A stretch of 64,000 nucleotides of DNA from Robbsia sp. KACC 23696 (GCF_039852015.1 NZ_CP156626.1:1088249-1152248), one strand, 5' to 3'; shown: positions 44,744-54,408, counted from the first letter of the stretch. Numbers and translations: made by a program. Notes: a model not told the origin generated them from the sequence alone.

Positions 44744-45976
44744 TCAACCCTGCAACGCCGCTTCGATCTGCAACGTCGGCACGTCGGCAGCCAGCAACAG
44801 GCGCAGCAGGATGCGTGCTTTCTGCGGGTTCAGCCGCCCGGCGGGCAAGCCTTCCGCGCGCGGCGTCACATGTCCGCCACCGGTCCGTGTGGCGCGGACG
44901 ACTGGCAAACCGCTGTCCATCAACTCGGCCACGCGCGGTTTCCACGTGTTCGGCAATGAGCCGTTCCCGACGCAGGCAACGACCAGGCCGGCGGCGCCGC
45001 CCTTGATCGCGGCATCGATCAAATCAGGGCTCATGCCCTGATAGCCGTACAGAATGTCGACACGCGGCAGCGGGGGCAGGGCATCCAGATTGAACGTGAC
45101 GAGACCGGCCGGCCGTGACGCTTCGAAGAAGAAGTGCGGCTGTATCCCGATAAAGTAACCGAGATAACCCGCCTCGCCGCCGTCGAAGGTATCGGTCTGG
45201 TTCGCATTCCGCTTCGTCGTGTAATAGGCGGAACCGATGCGGTCGGCGAGTACGATCATCGGCCCGCGGCCTACCGCTCGGGCGCTTGCCGCGAGAGAGA
45301 CGCCCTGTAGCAGATTCATGGGGCCGTCCGCGCTGACCGCGGTGGCCGGACGCATCGCCCCTACCAGCACGACCGGCTTCGGCGAACGGACCGTCAGTGC
45401 CATCAAGAAGGCGGTCTCTTCCAGCGTATCGGTGCCGTGCGTGACGACGACGCCATCCAGTTCAGGATCGGCCAACGCCGCATCGATTCGTTGTACCAGC
45501 CGCACCAACTGCGCGTCGCTGAGGTCCTTGCTGGCGACGTTGGCGAATTGCTCATAGCTGACATCCGCGACATCGGCCAAGGCCGGGATCGCTTCCAGCA
45601 ACGTGTCGATGCCGACGCCCACCGTATAACTGGACGTCTCCGTCTCCGATACCGCACTGCTGGCAATCGTTCCGCCGGTCGCGAGCACCAGAACCGCAGG
45701 CCGCCGCGACGGCGACGTCAACAAGGCCTCATCGCCTTCGACCGCGGGCGGTACGTCGACGGGATAGGTGGCCGGCGATTTGCGCGATGCCGCGCGCGAA
45801 GGCCGTCGCAACGCCAAAGGATCCAAAGGCGTGGCCACCAGCGGCTGATCCACTGACACCGAAACCGACAGTAACGATGCGATGTCGGCGGCGTGCTTCT
45901 TGCCGGAACGCTTCGGTTTCGCGTCGACGTCGTGTTTCCGATGTTTGGCTTTCTTCGCTTTCTTCTTCGATGACAT
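44744..45976 (-). CDS. L-asparaginase family protein with basic N-terminal extension
   Basis: 410 residues from the ATG at 45976; the frame is open further, but that would overlap lysR. The asparaginase core starts near residue 95 with LVLATGGTIASS (first catalytic Thr). The second motif VVTHGTDTLEETA supplies Thr-Asp, and VGAMRPATAVSADGPMNL follows. The first 30 residues are almost all Lys/Arg/His/Ser (SSKKKAKKAKHRKHD), followed by a linker of about 60. No export signal is visible, so it is probably cytoplasmic. It hydrolyses asparagine or a related amide. It is convergent with the transporter operon and immediately downstream of lysR. Confidence 0.9.
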   Translation of the reverse strand: MSSKKKAKKAKHRKHDVDAKPKRSGKKHAADIASLLSVSVSVDQPLVATPLDPLALRRPSRAASRKSPATYPVDVPPAVEGDEALLTSPSRRPAVLVLATGGTIASSAVSETETSSYTVGVGIDTLLEAIPALADVADVSYEQFANVASKDLSDAQLVRLVQRIDAALADPELDGVVVTHGTDTLEETAFLMALTVRSPKPVVLVGAMRPATAVSADGPMNLLQGVSLAASARAVGRGPMIVLADRIGSAYYTTKRNANQTDTFDGGEAGYLGYFIGIQPHFFFEASRPAGLVTFNLDALPPLPRVDILYGYQGMSPDLIDAAIKGGAAGLVVACVGNGSLPNTWKPRVAELMDSGLPVVRATRTGGGHVTPRAEGLPAGRLNPQKARILLRLLLAADVPTLQIEAALQG

Positions 45977-45989
45977 GATGGGCTTCTGT

Positions 45990-46901
45990 TCATTCGCCGT
46001 GACGGCGTGCGACCTCGTCGGCCATGCGGATGGCGAGTTCGATGAATTGTTCGATCGAGCGGGGCAACTGCCGCCCCTGCATCGTATGAATCTGAATCGT
46101 GCGATCGTAGACATCCGCATTGGACAGCGGGATCGCCAGTACCTCGCCGCGCTGCACCGCGTGCGAGACGGTCAAGGTACCGGCCAGCGTCAATGCCTCG
46201 AAGTCACGAATGAAGTGTTGCAGCGCGCCAGAATAATCACTGGTCAGGACATAGTCCAGTTCGATCTTCTCGTGCATGCAGCAGAAATCCACCAGCGCGC
46301 GGGTACTGTTCGAATGCGTCGACATGACCACCGCGTATTGAGCGATGTCCTGCAACGACACTTCGGTGCGCGTCGCTAGCGGGTGGCGCGGGGACATGAT
46401 GGCGAACAGCGGTGCCCGCTTCGAGTACACGACGTTGACACCGTCCACCGGCGCCAGACTGTACGCCATGCCCAGGTCGACTTCGCCGCGCTTGACCTTT
46501 TTACTGACCTCACTGCGCACGGCGACTTGCAACTCGAAGCGCACATTGGGCTCGCGTTTCAGGAATTCACCCATCACATGCGGTAGAAATTCGCGCCCGA
46601 AGCCCTCGTTCGCCGCAATGCGGATGACGGTCTTGCCGATGCGGGACAGATCCGATAATTCCGCGGCGAGCTTATCCGCTTCCAGCAACGCCCGTCGGAC
46701 ATAGGCGGCCATCAATTCGCCGGCTTCGGTCAGGCGCATACCGCGCGCATTGCGTTCGAACAGCGGCGTGCCGTGCTCGCTTTCCAGGCTATGAATGCGT
46801 CGACTGACCGCGGACGGCGCGACGTGCAAGGCCTCGGCCGCCAAGGTGACGGAGCCGAGGTTTGCAACCTGCAGGAAATAGCGAAGCGTGGTGCTGATCA
46901 T
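45990..46901 (-). CDS. LysR family transcriptional regulator of the peptide/asparaginase locus
   Basis: 303 residues from the ATG at 46901 (MISTTLRYFLQVANLGSVTL). The helix-turn-helix is AAEALHVAPSAVSRRIHSLE, followed by FERNARGMRLTEAGE. The effector domain has no recognisable ligand signature. It is divergent from the M81 gene at 47039 and upstream of the asparaginase gene, with 13 bases between them, so both are probable targets. A candidate dyad lies in the divergent gap. Confidence 0.9.
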   Translation of the reverse strand: MISTTLRYFLQVANLGSVTLAAEALHVAPSAVSRRIHSLESEHGTPLFERNARGMRLTEAGELMAAYVRRALLEADKLAAELSDLSRIGKTVIRIAANEGFGREFLPHVMGEFLKREPNVRFELQVAVRSEVSKKVKRGEVDLGMAYSLAPVDGVNVVYSKRAPLFAIMSPRHPLATRTEVSLQDIAQYAVVMSTHSNSTRALVDFCCMHEKIELDYVLTSDYSGALQHFIRDFEALTLAGTLTVSHAVQRGEVLAIPLSNADVYDRTIQIHTMQGRQLPRSIEQFIELAIRMADEVARRHGE

Positions 46902-46935
46902 TCGGATGCGTAAGTACGGATTCGGCAAGGCCCGT

Positions 46936-46967
46936 TGCGAAATCAGCACTGGCCGTGCGATTTTGCA
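46936..46967. promoter_or_regulatory. imperfect dyad between lysR and M81 genes
   Basis: TGCGAAATC (46936-46944) and GATTTTGCA (46959-46967) are reverse complements at 8 of 9 positions, 14 bases apart, in the 137-base divergent gap. The position suits a LysR-type site, but the spacing is longer than the usual box. Confidence 0.3.
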
Positions 46968-47038
46968 TCGGGGACACTTTGCCATCCGCTTGGAAGCCGG
47001 TCAGGGCCTCCATCATACCGATTACCCTATCCCACGAC

Positions 47039-48604
47039 ATGAATACAGACGCCACGCCCGCCGCCGAGCATCCCGCCGTCCCGCCCGCGCCCGCCGACGC
47101 GCGTAAGATCCGCATCGCCGTGCTGAATCTGGTGCACGAGACGGTGACTTTCCTCAGCAACGACACGACGCTCGACGATTTCATCTATGACGGCTCCCCG
47201 GCGCGTGGCGAGGATCTGCTGCAGAGCGATCCGAAAGGCTATATCGGCGGCTTCGTTCAGGTGGCGCGAGAGTTCGACGGGGTCGAGCTGGTGGGCATCG
47301 AGTCGCCGCTGTCGCCTAAAACCGGCATCGGTTCGGGCTGGGTGACGTTGGAGGCCTACGAGCATTTCGTCGGTAAGATGATTGCGGAACTGTCCGCGAC
47401 CGGGCCTTATGATGGGGTCTACCTGTCGGTGCACGGCGCGATGGCGGTGCGTGGCGTTGCGCGGCCCGAAGCGGAGCTGGCGCGTCGGGTGCGCGAGGCG
47501 GTGGGGCCGGGCGTCGTCATCGGCGGGACCTTCGATCTGCATGCGAACGAGGACGAAGCGTTTTTGCAATCGGCGGATATGGCGTTTTCGGTCAAATATT
47601 ATCCGCACTACGATTGCCATCTGCAGGGCCAGCGCTGTGCACGGATGATGGTGCGAGCGATCCGCGGCGATTTCACGCCGACGCACCTGACGCGCAAGAT
47701 TCCGATTATTTCGCCGACGGTGCTGCAATGGACCGGCGCCTCCCCCTGGATGGACCTGATTCAGCGGGCGTTGATTTGGGAGGCGCGCGAACCCGACGTC
47801 TTCGTCAACGTCCTGTTCGGCTTCCCGTGGTCGGATGTGCCGGATGCCGGCATGACGATTCAGGCGATCACGAACGGCAATGCCGCGCTGGCGAAGACGA
47901 TCGTCGACGATATGGGGGCGTGGGCCTGGCGTCGCCGCGAGGCGCTGCTGCACACGACCAAGGTGCCGCAGATCGAGGAGGGCGTCGCGCTGGCGCAGCA
48001 GGCGCAGCACGAGGGGCGCACGCCGGTGGTGTTGGCCGATCACAGCGATCGTTCCGGTGCCGCCACATGGATCCTGCAACAAGCGCTTGCGCGGGGCATG
48101 CGCAACACGTTGTTCGGCACGATCACCGACGGCGAATCGATCCAGGTGCTGCAAGACCGGGGCGTACAGGTCGGCGATACGATCGATATGCCGCTGGGCG
48201 GCAAAGTGGACGCGTCGGCCGGGGCGCCGGTACATATCAGCGGAACGGTACTGCACGTCGGCTATTCCGGCAGTGTGGCACGCGGTACGCGTCAAGTCAG
48301 TCACGTGAATATCGCATTCGGCGAAGGCAATGTATTGGTGCTGAGTCGCTATCTGGTCCAAGCGAAGGAATTAAGCGAGCTGCGCGTACTCGAAGTCGAT
48401 CCGGACCAGTTCGAGGTGATCGCGATCAAGTCGCGCGTGCACTTCCGGCGCGGATTCGACGACAGCGGCTATGCAAAAGCCATTTTCGTTGTCGAACCGC
48501 CCGAGGCGTTCCTCGGGACGGTACGTCTGGACGGACTCGCTTATGAAAATCTCGATCTGAAGGCGTTCTATCCCTACGGCGACGTCTCGTATCCCGGCGA
48601 TTGA
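47039..48604 (+). CDS. M81 family metallopeptidase-like protein (MlrC/DUF1485), second copy
   Basis: 521 residues from the ATG at 47039. Family blocks parallel those of the protein at 7784-9325: IAVLNLVHETVTFLS at the N terminus, YLSVHGAMAVRG, TFDLHANEDEAF (metal-type D-x-H) and VVLADHSDRSGAATWIL. It is diverged from the first copy, so this is an old duplication or separate acquisition. Neighbouring genes encode a peptide-type transporter, an asparaginase and a LysR regulator, consistent with breakdown of an imported peptide or amide. The substrate is unknown. Confidence 0.86.
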   Translation: MNTDATPAAEHPAVPPAPADARKIRIAVLNLVHETVTFLSNDTTLDDFIYDGSPARGEDLLQSDPKGYIGGFVQVAREFDGVELVGIESPLSPKTGIGSGWVTLEAYEHFVGKMIAELSATGPYDGVYLSVHGAMAVRGVARPEAELARRVREAVGPGVVIGGTFDLHANEDEAFLQSADMAFSVKYYPHYDCHLQGQRCARMMVRAIRGDFTPTHLTRKIPIISPTVLQWTGASPWMDLIQRALIWEAREPDVFVNVLFGFPWSDVPDAGMTIQAITNGNAALAKTIVDDMGAWAWRRREALLHTTKVPQIEEGVALAQQAQHEGRTPVVLADHSDRSGAATWILQQALARGMRNTLFGTITDGESIQVLQDRGVQVGDTIDMPLGGKVDASAGAPVHISGTVLHVGYSGSVARGTRQVSHVNIAFGEGNVLVLSRYLVQAKELSELRVLEVDPDQFEVIAIKSRVHFRRGFDDSGYAKAIFVVEPPEAFLGTVRLDGLAYENLDLKAFYPYGDVSYPGD

Positions 48605-48903
48605 GCACGACGGCGACGTTGGCGCCAGCCGCCCGGCACACCGGACGCGACGACGCGGTCGTTCAAGGCCCGTCGCGGGCGCCGGATGTCCGCGGCTGCC
48701 CCGGGTAAGGGTTTTATGACATCATAACGGGCTATCATGGTGCGGACCGTCCACGAATCCGCGTGATGCGTGGCGAAAAACGGGCAAATGCAAGGCGTTG
48801 TCGGCTGGATGTCAGCCTTGCGCCGGTTGCGTGCGGGCTGTGCCCGTCCCGTCTGCGTCCCCCATGATGTCCGGACACGATCCTCACCCTTACCAAGGCT
48901 GCT

Positions 48904-49809
48904 ATGCTGCTTCATCCTGATTTCAACCCGATCGCGATCCAGCTCGGGCCGCTGGCGATCCGCTGGTACGGCCTGATGTATCTGCTGGCCTTCGTACTGG
49001 GCGTCACGGTATTGCGTATGCGGCTAAAGCAGCCGCAGATTGCCGCGCAAGGCTGGGACAAGCGGGATATCGACGATATCCTGTTCTACGCGGTCTTGGG
49101 CGTGATCCTGGGCGGCCGTATCGGCTACATCCTGTTCTACAAGGCGGATTATTATTTCGCCAATCCGGCGGCGATTTTCCGCGTCTGGGAAGGCGGCATG
49201 TCCTTTCACGGCGGCTTCCTCGGAGTCGCGCTGGCGATGTGGCTTTTCAGTCGCAGTCGCAAGCGGCCCTTGCTGCAGGTGACCGACTATCTCGCCCCTG
49301 CCGTGCCGCTCGGGCTGGCGGCAGGACGCTTCGGCAACTTCATCAATGGCGAACTATGGGGCCGCGTGACCAGTCCGTCTCTGCCATGGGGCATGATGTT
49401 CCCGCAAGCAGCCGGCGAGGATCGGCAATGGATGCTGACGCACGCTGCCGAAGCCGCCGCGAAGGGATTGACGGCGATCTATCCGATTCATGGGCTGCTT
49501 CCGCGTCACCCGTCCGAACTGTATGAGATGGCGCTCGAAGGCTTTGTGCTGTTCTTCGTGATGTGGCTGTTCGCGCGCAAGCCGCGGCCGATGGGCGCGG
49601 TGACCGGATTGTTCATCGTCGGCTATGGCATTGCACGATTCGTCGTCGAAATGACGCGCCAGCCGGATGACTTCCTCGGCTTGCTGGCGCTCGGCTTGTC
49701 GATGGGGCAGTGGCTATCCTTGCCGATGATCTTGATCGGCATCGGCATGATCGTCTGGGCGTTCAAGCGCCGCCCGGTGTCGGCGCCGGAATCCCCGAGC
49801 GCCGTCTGA
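48904..49809 (+). CDS. lgt: prolipoprotein diacylglyceryl transferase
   Basis: 301 residues with seven membrane helices. It begins [20 protein letters not shown] and has [20 protein letters not shown] and SFHGGFLGV. The Lgt signature [15 protein letters not shown] is intact. It adds diacylglycerol to the lipobox cysteine of prolipoproteins in the inner membrane. It stands alone after the M81 gene; a short palindrome, TTATGA-CA-TCATAA (48714-48727), lies in its upstream region. Confidence 0.96.
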   Translation: MLLHPDFNPIAIQLGPLAIRWYGLMYLLAFVLGVTVLRMRLKQPQIAAQGWDKRDIDDILFYAVLGVILGGRIGYILFYKADYYFANPAAIFRVWEGGMSFHGGFLGVALAMWLFSRSRKRPLLQVTDYLAPAVPLGLAAGRFGNFINGELWGRVTSPSLPWGMMFPQAAGEDRQWMLTHAAEAAAKGLTAIYPIHGLLPRHPSELYEMALEGFVLFFVMWLFARKPRPMGAVTGLFIVGYGIARFVVEMTRQPDDFLGLLALGLSMGQWLSLPMILIGIGMIVWAFKRRPVSAPESPSAV

Positions 49810-50111
49810 TTGTTCTCTCCCACGGGCGCGTCAACCGTCTCACGATGTGACGGGCTGGCGGCCTCGGTGTACTTTCCCTTCGTATTCCCGCCTGGCCGCG
49901 TTCTCGCGGCCTGCCCGCTCCGGGCATTTCCCCCTTCTGCGATTCTCTTCACCGATGCATGCCGCGTCGACCGCTGCCGTCTTTCGGCATCCGTCGACGG
50001 GAATGCGGCTCGGCCTATCTCTTTCGGCTCATAGCATTGTTTGGCCGCGCCGATTACATTCAATCTTCCCTCAGTACCCCCTGGCTTGGACGACGGCATC
50101 TCAGACACATC
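49810..50111. other. lgt to deaminase-like gene gap, no gene seen
   Basis: 302 bases. The frame of the next gene is open back to an ATG at 49959, but that part has no ribosome site and reads as low-complexity Arg/Pro-rich sequence. No repeat or terminator was recognised. Confidence 0.4.
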
Positions 50112-51548
50112 ATGGATCACGAAAAATTCAGTCCCAGGCAGTGTCATTCGGATCGACAGCGCGCGCTGAGTCCTCTCGACATCGCCGATGCCGATATCGA
50201 CTTGGACGCTCACACTTTGCTCGATGCCTCATCGACATCCCGTGGGCCGCGGCTCGCCGGAAACGTGTCTCGACTGCCGCTCCCTGGCACGCGCTCGCTC
50301 GATTACCGCACGTTGATAGGCGACCATGGCCGCGATACGTTGCTGCAGCCGACGCGCAGCCGAGGCATGTCGCAGGGAAGCGATGACGCGAGCGATTTCG
50401 ATACCGACAAGAAGAAGCTGGAGCGAATCACCGGCATGATTCAGGCCTTACCGGAGGGCGTTTTGGAGGACGCGCAGGAATGGGCGCCGGAAAACGCCAT
50501 TGCCAAGGCGACGTCCATACTACGGCAGCAATTGTTCGAGGTACTGCGGACGGTGCCGGAAGGCGGCGATGATCCAGCCGGGCAGAAGGCGCAAAAAGAG
50601 CATGGCAAGCGCATAGAGAAAATCCAACGCAAAATCGATAACGTCGACGACGAACTCAGCGCGACGACGTTGTTGAACGCCGCCCCGACGGGATATTTTT
50701 TTTCCATCATCGAGGCGTTCTATCGGAAAACGGGCGAGCACGCATTCAGCGTCCACACACAGCCCAAAAATGAGACGAGGGAGGCCTTCGATTCATTCAA
50801 ACGGGCTGCCTACGCGGCGTTGCCCGATGACGCCAAGCAAGGGTTCTCGAAACATCTGACGCGATTCAATCCGGACGGCAAGGCGCGCGCGGTGGAATCG
50901 ATCGACTCGGCGGAGATCCCGGCGGACTTCGCGCCCGACACGGTTCTCGCATACCGTTTTTCCATCAAGGATGTAGACCAGCAACGCCTGGCCAATGTGG
51001 ACAGGGGAATCACGCGCTCCAGCAAGTTGCATTTCGGCCAGAAGGCCATCGTGGTGGTGGACCGCCCGGGAAAGCGGGGGCGGGAAGCGTGGGAGCTCAG
51101 CGAGCGAGGAATAAGTGAACCGGGAATGACCTATACGGTCGAACTGTCGGTGGCGGACGGCCTGGACGAACGTGCTCTTTTTGGCAGCGAGTCCGTTGCT
51201 TCAGGGCCGGTGACCATCGGCTTGGAAGCGATTCGGCCATCGCGATTCGGACTCACGTTTTGTTCAGATGGTTTGCATCGGAGTAACGACGCCGAGATCC
51301 GGCTGATGCAGACATTGCACAGCCGTTTTCGAGGTATCAATTTCGCCGAGTTGAAAGCGATGTATGCGGATCGTCAGCATGTCGAGTTTCAACTGGATAT
51401 CGTGTCGTCGAAAGAACCCTGTAATTCATGCGCATTTGCAATGTCGGTGTTTGCCGAAACACTCTCCGCCGAATTACGCGACGCGATCGGCATGCCGGCT
51501 AAGCTGCATTTGGACTACGTCGTTACTGCGTCGAAGAAGCCTACTTGA
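50112..51548 (+). CDS. putative secreted effector with C-terminal cytidine-deaminase-like (SsdA/BURPS668_1122-type) domain
   Basis: 478 residues from the ATG at 50112; an ATG at 49959 would add 51 residues and cannot be excluded. The first 110 residues are polar and low in structure (DADIDLDAHTLLDASSTSRG), as in secreted effectors, with no Sec signal. The middle is helical (EHGKRIEKIQRKIDNVDDEL). The last 94 residues fit the bacterial toxin deaminase fold: SNDAEIRLMQTL supplies an xxE motif (Asp393-Ala-Glu395) in place of HxE, and SSKEPCNSCAFAM the PCxxC zinc cysteines (437 and 440). The target could be nucleic acid or nucleotide. No immunity gene is adjacent. Its 3' end overlaps the convergent gene by 75 bases. 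Confidence 0.6.
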   Translation: MDHEKFSPRQCHSDRQRALSPLDIADADIDLDAHTLLDASSTSRGPRLAGNVSRLPLPGTRSLDYRTLIGDHGRDTLLQPTRSRGMSQGSDDASDFDTDKKKLERITGMIQALPEGVLEDAQEWAPENAIAKATSILRQQLFEVLRTVPEGGDDPAGQKAQKEHGKRIEKIQRKIDNVDDELSATTLLNAAPTGYFFSIIEAFYRKTGEHAFSVHTQPKNETREAFDSFKRAAYAALPDDAKQGFSKHLTRFNPDGKARAVESIDSAEIPADFAPDTVLAYRFSIKDVDQQRLANVDRGITRSSKLHFGQKAIVVVDRPGKRGREAWELSERGISEPGMTYTVELSVADGLDERALFGSESVASGPVTIGLEAIRPSRFGLTFCSDGLHRSNDAEIRLMQTLHSRFRGINFAELKAMYADRQHVEFQLDIVSSKEPCNSCAFAMSVFAETLSAELRDAIGMPAKLHLDYVVTASKKPT

Positions 51549-53351
51549 CGCCGCCGGAGGGGCCGCACACGTCGCAGACGCCATTACCTCCGCGACGGCC
51601 GCATCGACGCCCTGTCTGCTTTCTCGAGTGGTCCTTGCGGCCAATGCGGCGAGTGTCACGACTGCGCCGGCGACGGCATCGGGTGTCCTCAGGTAGCGGA
51701 CACGATAGCGACCCAGCAGGAACATGCCGCTGACCCATCGCGCGCCATGCAGGCCGAGACGACCATCCCGTGAAAAATATCGGTTTCGATCGTCGGCCGC
51801 CGCTTCGGGGAACAGTTCGGCGCCGCTGACCGATTGCGCGACGAGGGCAAACATCGCAGCCGCGAGCATCGCGTCCGTCTCCCGCGCCGATGTGAATAGC
51901 TCGAATAGCGCGATGCCCTCGATCGATGGCGGTTGCCTGCCGCGCGCCATTCGCGACAGACGGTCCAACGGCGTCTCCGAATCCGGAAGATGCTGCGATA
52001 GCAGGAATTGCTCGTCGATACGGCGTACGCGGAAATGATAGATATTCAAGTGCCGCCGCGCTGTGTGGGACAGCCCGGCCGTACAGAGCGCTCTATCGAA
52101 TAAAGCGACGCTTCGCTTCACCGAGGGCAGCGCGGACGCCATGGCAGCCGGTCCGGGGGCAATGGACGCCAGGGCATCGCCACTGTACGGGCAGCGCGCC
52201 GAGGCTGATGCGATAGGCAGCTTTACCGTTGACGCGGTTGTTGCATTCGTCAACGTATCGCACTGCCACGCCCAATCCGGAACGATCGATGCGAGACCGG
52301 GGGTCCATCGCCAGCGCATTTTATTGTGCAATCGAAGCGCCGCTACCCCCGGTCGATTAAGCGCCTGACCCGGCGCGAAAGGGTCGAGCAGACGGTACTT
52401 CGTAAAGGAATCGTCGCGATACAGCAGCATATAGGGAGAGGCGCTGACGTCCAACGTGATGCGCGTGCCGACCGATGTGCTGTGCAATGCGCGGCAGAAC
52501 TGGCCGACATAGCTATCGGGTTCGCCGGGACGTTCCCCGACGCCGACGAGATTGCAGCAAATGAAGTTGATGGCCAGCGTATCGTCGTCGGCCAGGCCCA
52601 GGTGCGACAGGATGTCGTCGTGTAATCGCGTCACCAGCGTGGCGGCGGGCAGGCTCGCCAGCGCTCGCCTGTAAAAGCCATCCGCTTGCGCAGTCGTGCT
52701 GCCGTGCGCAATGAGAAATAGACGGACGATGTCAGGGCGGATGTCGGTAGTGCCCTGCACACGGTTCATCGCCTTTTGAGACTGCGCCCATTCCTGGACT
52801 GTCCGCGTGCGCATTCTGCCGCCTAACCAAGGGCATACTTCCGGGCGCGGTGGCGCGGCGAACGAGACCGACAGGGGAGGCGAGGCATCGCGATTTTCGT
52901 GCTGTGTTACGCACCTCGACTCTGCCAGCTCCCAGACGTAACACGGGCGGATGTCGCAGGACTGCGCCGGCGTCCCACAGTAGAGCATCGATCTCGGGCG
53001 TTTCAGGGATTCCCGGATTGCAATGTCGCGTAGCGCCGGGTCATCGTCGTACAGTGCCACGATGTTCAGCTTGCCGCTGTTTTCAAGCGGCCGCCGTTGC
53101 AGCGTGTCATCGAGGCGGCGGTTGCCGGTGGCATGCCGCAGCGCCGATGACAACGCGTCCGCGACGGCCGCACGCGCGATCTGCGTCAATGCGTCGGCGG
53201 TCGGATCTGACAACGCACTGGCTGCGCGAGCTGACGCGGTCGACCGGTCTTCGCGTGTGGCAGGGGATTCGTTGGCGTTCGCCGGTGGCGCGCATGTTCT
53301 GGGAGGCGCGGGCACGATCATCCGGCCATCGTCGGGCATACCGCGCGACAT
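51474..53351 (-). CDS. putative effector with caspase-like (clan CD) His/Cys pattern
   Basis: 625 residues from the ATG at 53351; a GTG three codons upstream is possible. There is no signal peptide, and the N terminus is Pro/Ala-rich and disordered. The segment IVRLFLIAHGSTTAQADGFY (His216) followed about 50 residues later by LAINFICCNLVG (Cys265/266) has the strand-HG then strand-C arrangement of clan CD cysteine peptidases such as the C80 toxin proteases. The rest is unassigned, with weakly hydrophobic helices near the C terminus. The gene is convergent with, and overlaps, the deaminase-like gene. Both functions are inferences; the reading frame is long and well kept. Confidence 0.5.
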   Translation of the reverse strand: MSRGMPDDGRMIVPAPPRTCAPPANANESPATREDRSTASARAASALSDPTADALTQIARAAVADALSSALRHATGNRRLDDTLQRRPLENSGKLNIVALYDDDPALRDIAIRESLKRPRSMLYCGTPAQSCDIRPCYVWELAESRCVTQHENRDASPPLSVSFAAPPRPEVCPWLGGRMRTRTVQEWAQSQKAMNRVQGTTDIRPDIVRLFLIAHGSTTAQADGFYRRALASLPAATLVTRLHDDILSHLGLADDDTLAINFICCNLVGVGERPGEPDSYVGQFCRALHSTSVGTRITLDVSASPYMLLYRDDSFTKYRLLDPFAPGQALNRPGVAALRLHNKMRWRWTPGLASIVPDWAWQCDTLTNATTASTVKLPIASASARCPYSGDALASIAPGPAAMASALPSVKRSVALFDRALCTAGLSHTARRHLNIYHFRVRRIDEQFLLSQHLPDSETPLDRLSRMARGRQPPSIEGIALFELFTSARETDAMLAAAMFALVAQSVSGAELFPEAAADDRNRYFSRDGRLGLHGARWVSGMFLLGRYRVRYLRTPDAVAGAVVTLAALAARTTRESRQGVDAAVAEVMASATCAAPPAASSRLLRRSNDVVQMQLSRHADRVA

Positions 53352-53583
53352 ACGTGACACAGGCCGTGGCGTGCCGCCGCATCATCGGTTGCGAGCACGA
53401 CCGCCGAATCGCGAGACGCATCACGCGACGGGCAGGCGACGCCCCTACAGGACATATCGGCAGACAAGCGGCTGGAGTGGAGGCTAGGCATCGCGGGGGT
53501 CCTGGAAAAAACCAGTATTCCCGAAATCCCGCGCCTTTCACAATCGGCTGCTCGGCCGGGGGACGGCCGAACAGGGCCTCATA

Positions 53584-54408
53584 TCACGGCACCATCTGGA
53601 CGCTACCGTTGACGTCCACGGTGACCGTGGTCGTGCCACCTTCCACTGGCACGGCGCTCATCTTTGCCATCGGCGCCGCGGCCATCGACATCATCGCAAT
53701 GCGCGGTTGCCGGATGCTGCCGCTATGCCCGAGTTGCACATCGCGAATGGAAAAGCCCCGATAGCCGAAGGCTTTCGTGGCGGACTCGGCCTTCTGGCGG
53801 AAGGCGGCGATCGCCTGTTCCGACAGACGCGCTTCGGCCTGCTGCCGTTTGTCGCGTGACAGCGTGAACGAGACGTCGGCGACCTGCATCTGACCGCCAA
53901 GGTCGCCCGCGAGTTTCGATGCCGCGGAGAAATCTTGCGACTCCAGCAGCAATTCACTGCGTCCGCGCCAGGCGACGATCTTGCCGTCCCGATCGGTCGA
54001 CGGGGAGATCGAGAACGCGCCAGTGCTGACCTTGACCCGCGACTGCGATCGCGCGGTCTCCAGCGCCTGCTGCGTTTGCTGGTTCAATTGTTGTGCGACC
54101 GTTGACGAGTCGTTGCCTTGTCGTTCGGTGAACAAGGTGATGTGGATTTCATCGGCCGGGACCTCTTCGCTGGCCGAGGCGTCGAGTTGCAGCACTCCGG
54201 ACGGCGCCGTTTGTCCGATGGATTGCGCCTGCGCAACGCCGGGCATGGCCAGCAGGGCGACCCCCATTGCACCGACCCCGGCCAGCGACATCAAGGCGAT
54301 GGCGGTCTGGCGCGCGGTATGCCGGACGCTTTTCTGCAACGACACGGGGGGCGAGGATGGCGTCGCGCTCGAAGGTGTTGGCAGTGCGGACATCAACTTG
54401 GCAATCAT
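53584..54408 (-). CDS. SIMPL (DUF541) domain exported protein
   Basis: 274 residues, with GGAGAAG before the ATG. A long N-terminal region with signal peptide (LAGVGAMGVALLAMPGVAQAQ) is followed by the SIMPL domain: LQLDASASEEVPADEIHITL, a central helix with QQLNQQTQQALETARSQ, and the C-terminal strand ending VTVDVNGSVQMVP. SIMPL proteins (for example E. coli YggE) are periplasmic and linked to oxidative-stress resistance, but the mechanism is not known. It is apparently monocistronic. Confidence 0.88.
   Translation of the reverse strand: MIAKLMSALPTPSSATPSSPPVSLQKSVRHTARQTAIALMSLAGVGAMGVALLAMPGVAQAQSIGQTAPSGVLQLDASASEEVPADEIHITLFTERQGNDSSTVAQQLNQQTQQALETARSQSRVKVSTGAFSISPSTDRDGKIVAWRGRSELLLESQDFSAASKLAGDLGGQMQVADVSFTLSRDKRQQAEARLSEQAIAAFRQKAESATKAFGYRGFSIRDVQLGHSGSIRQPRIAMMSMAAAPMAKMSAVPVEGGTTTVTVDVNGSVQMVP

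Noticed and set aside
49959-50111. N-terminal 51 codons of the deaminase-like gene
   Set aside because: Open but without a ribosome site and with composition unlike the rest; kept only as a possible alternative start.
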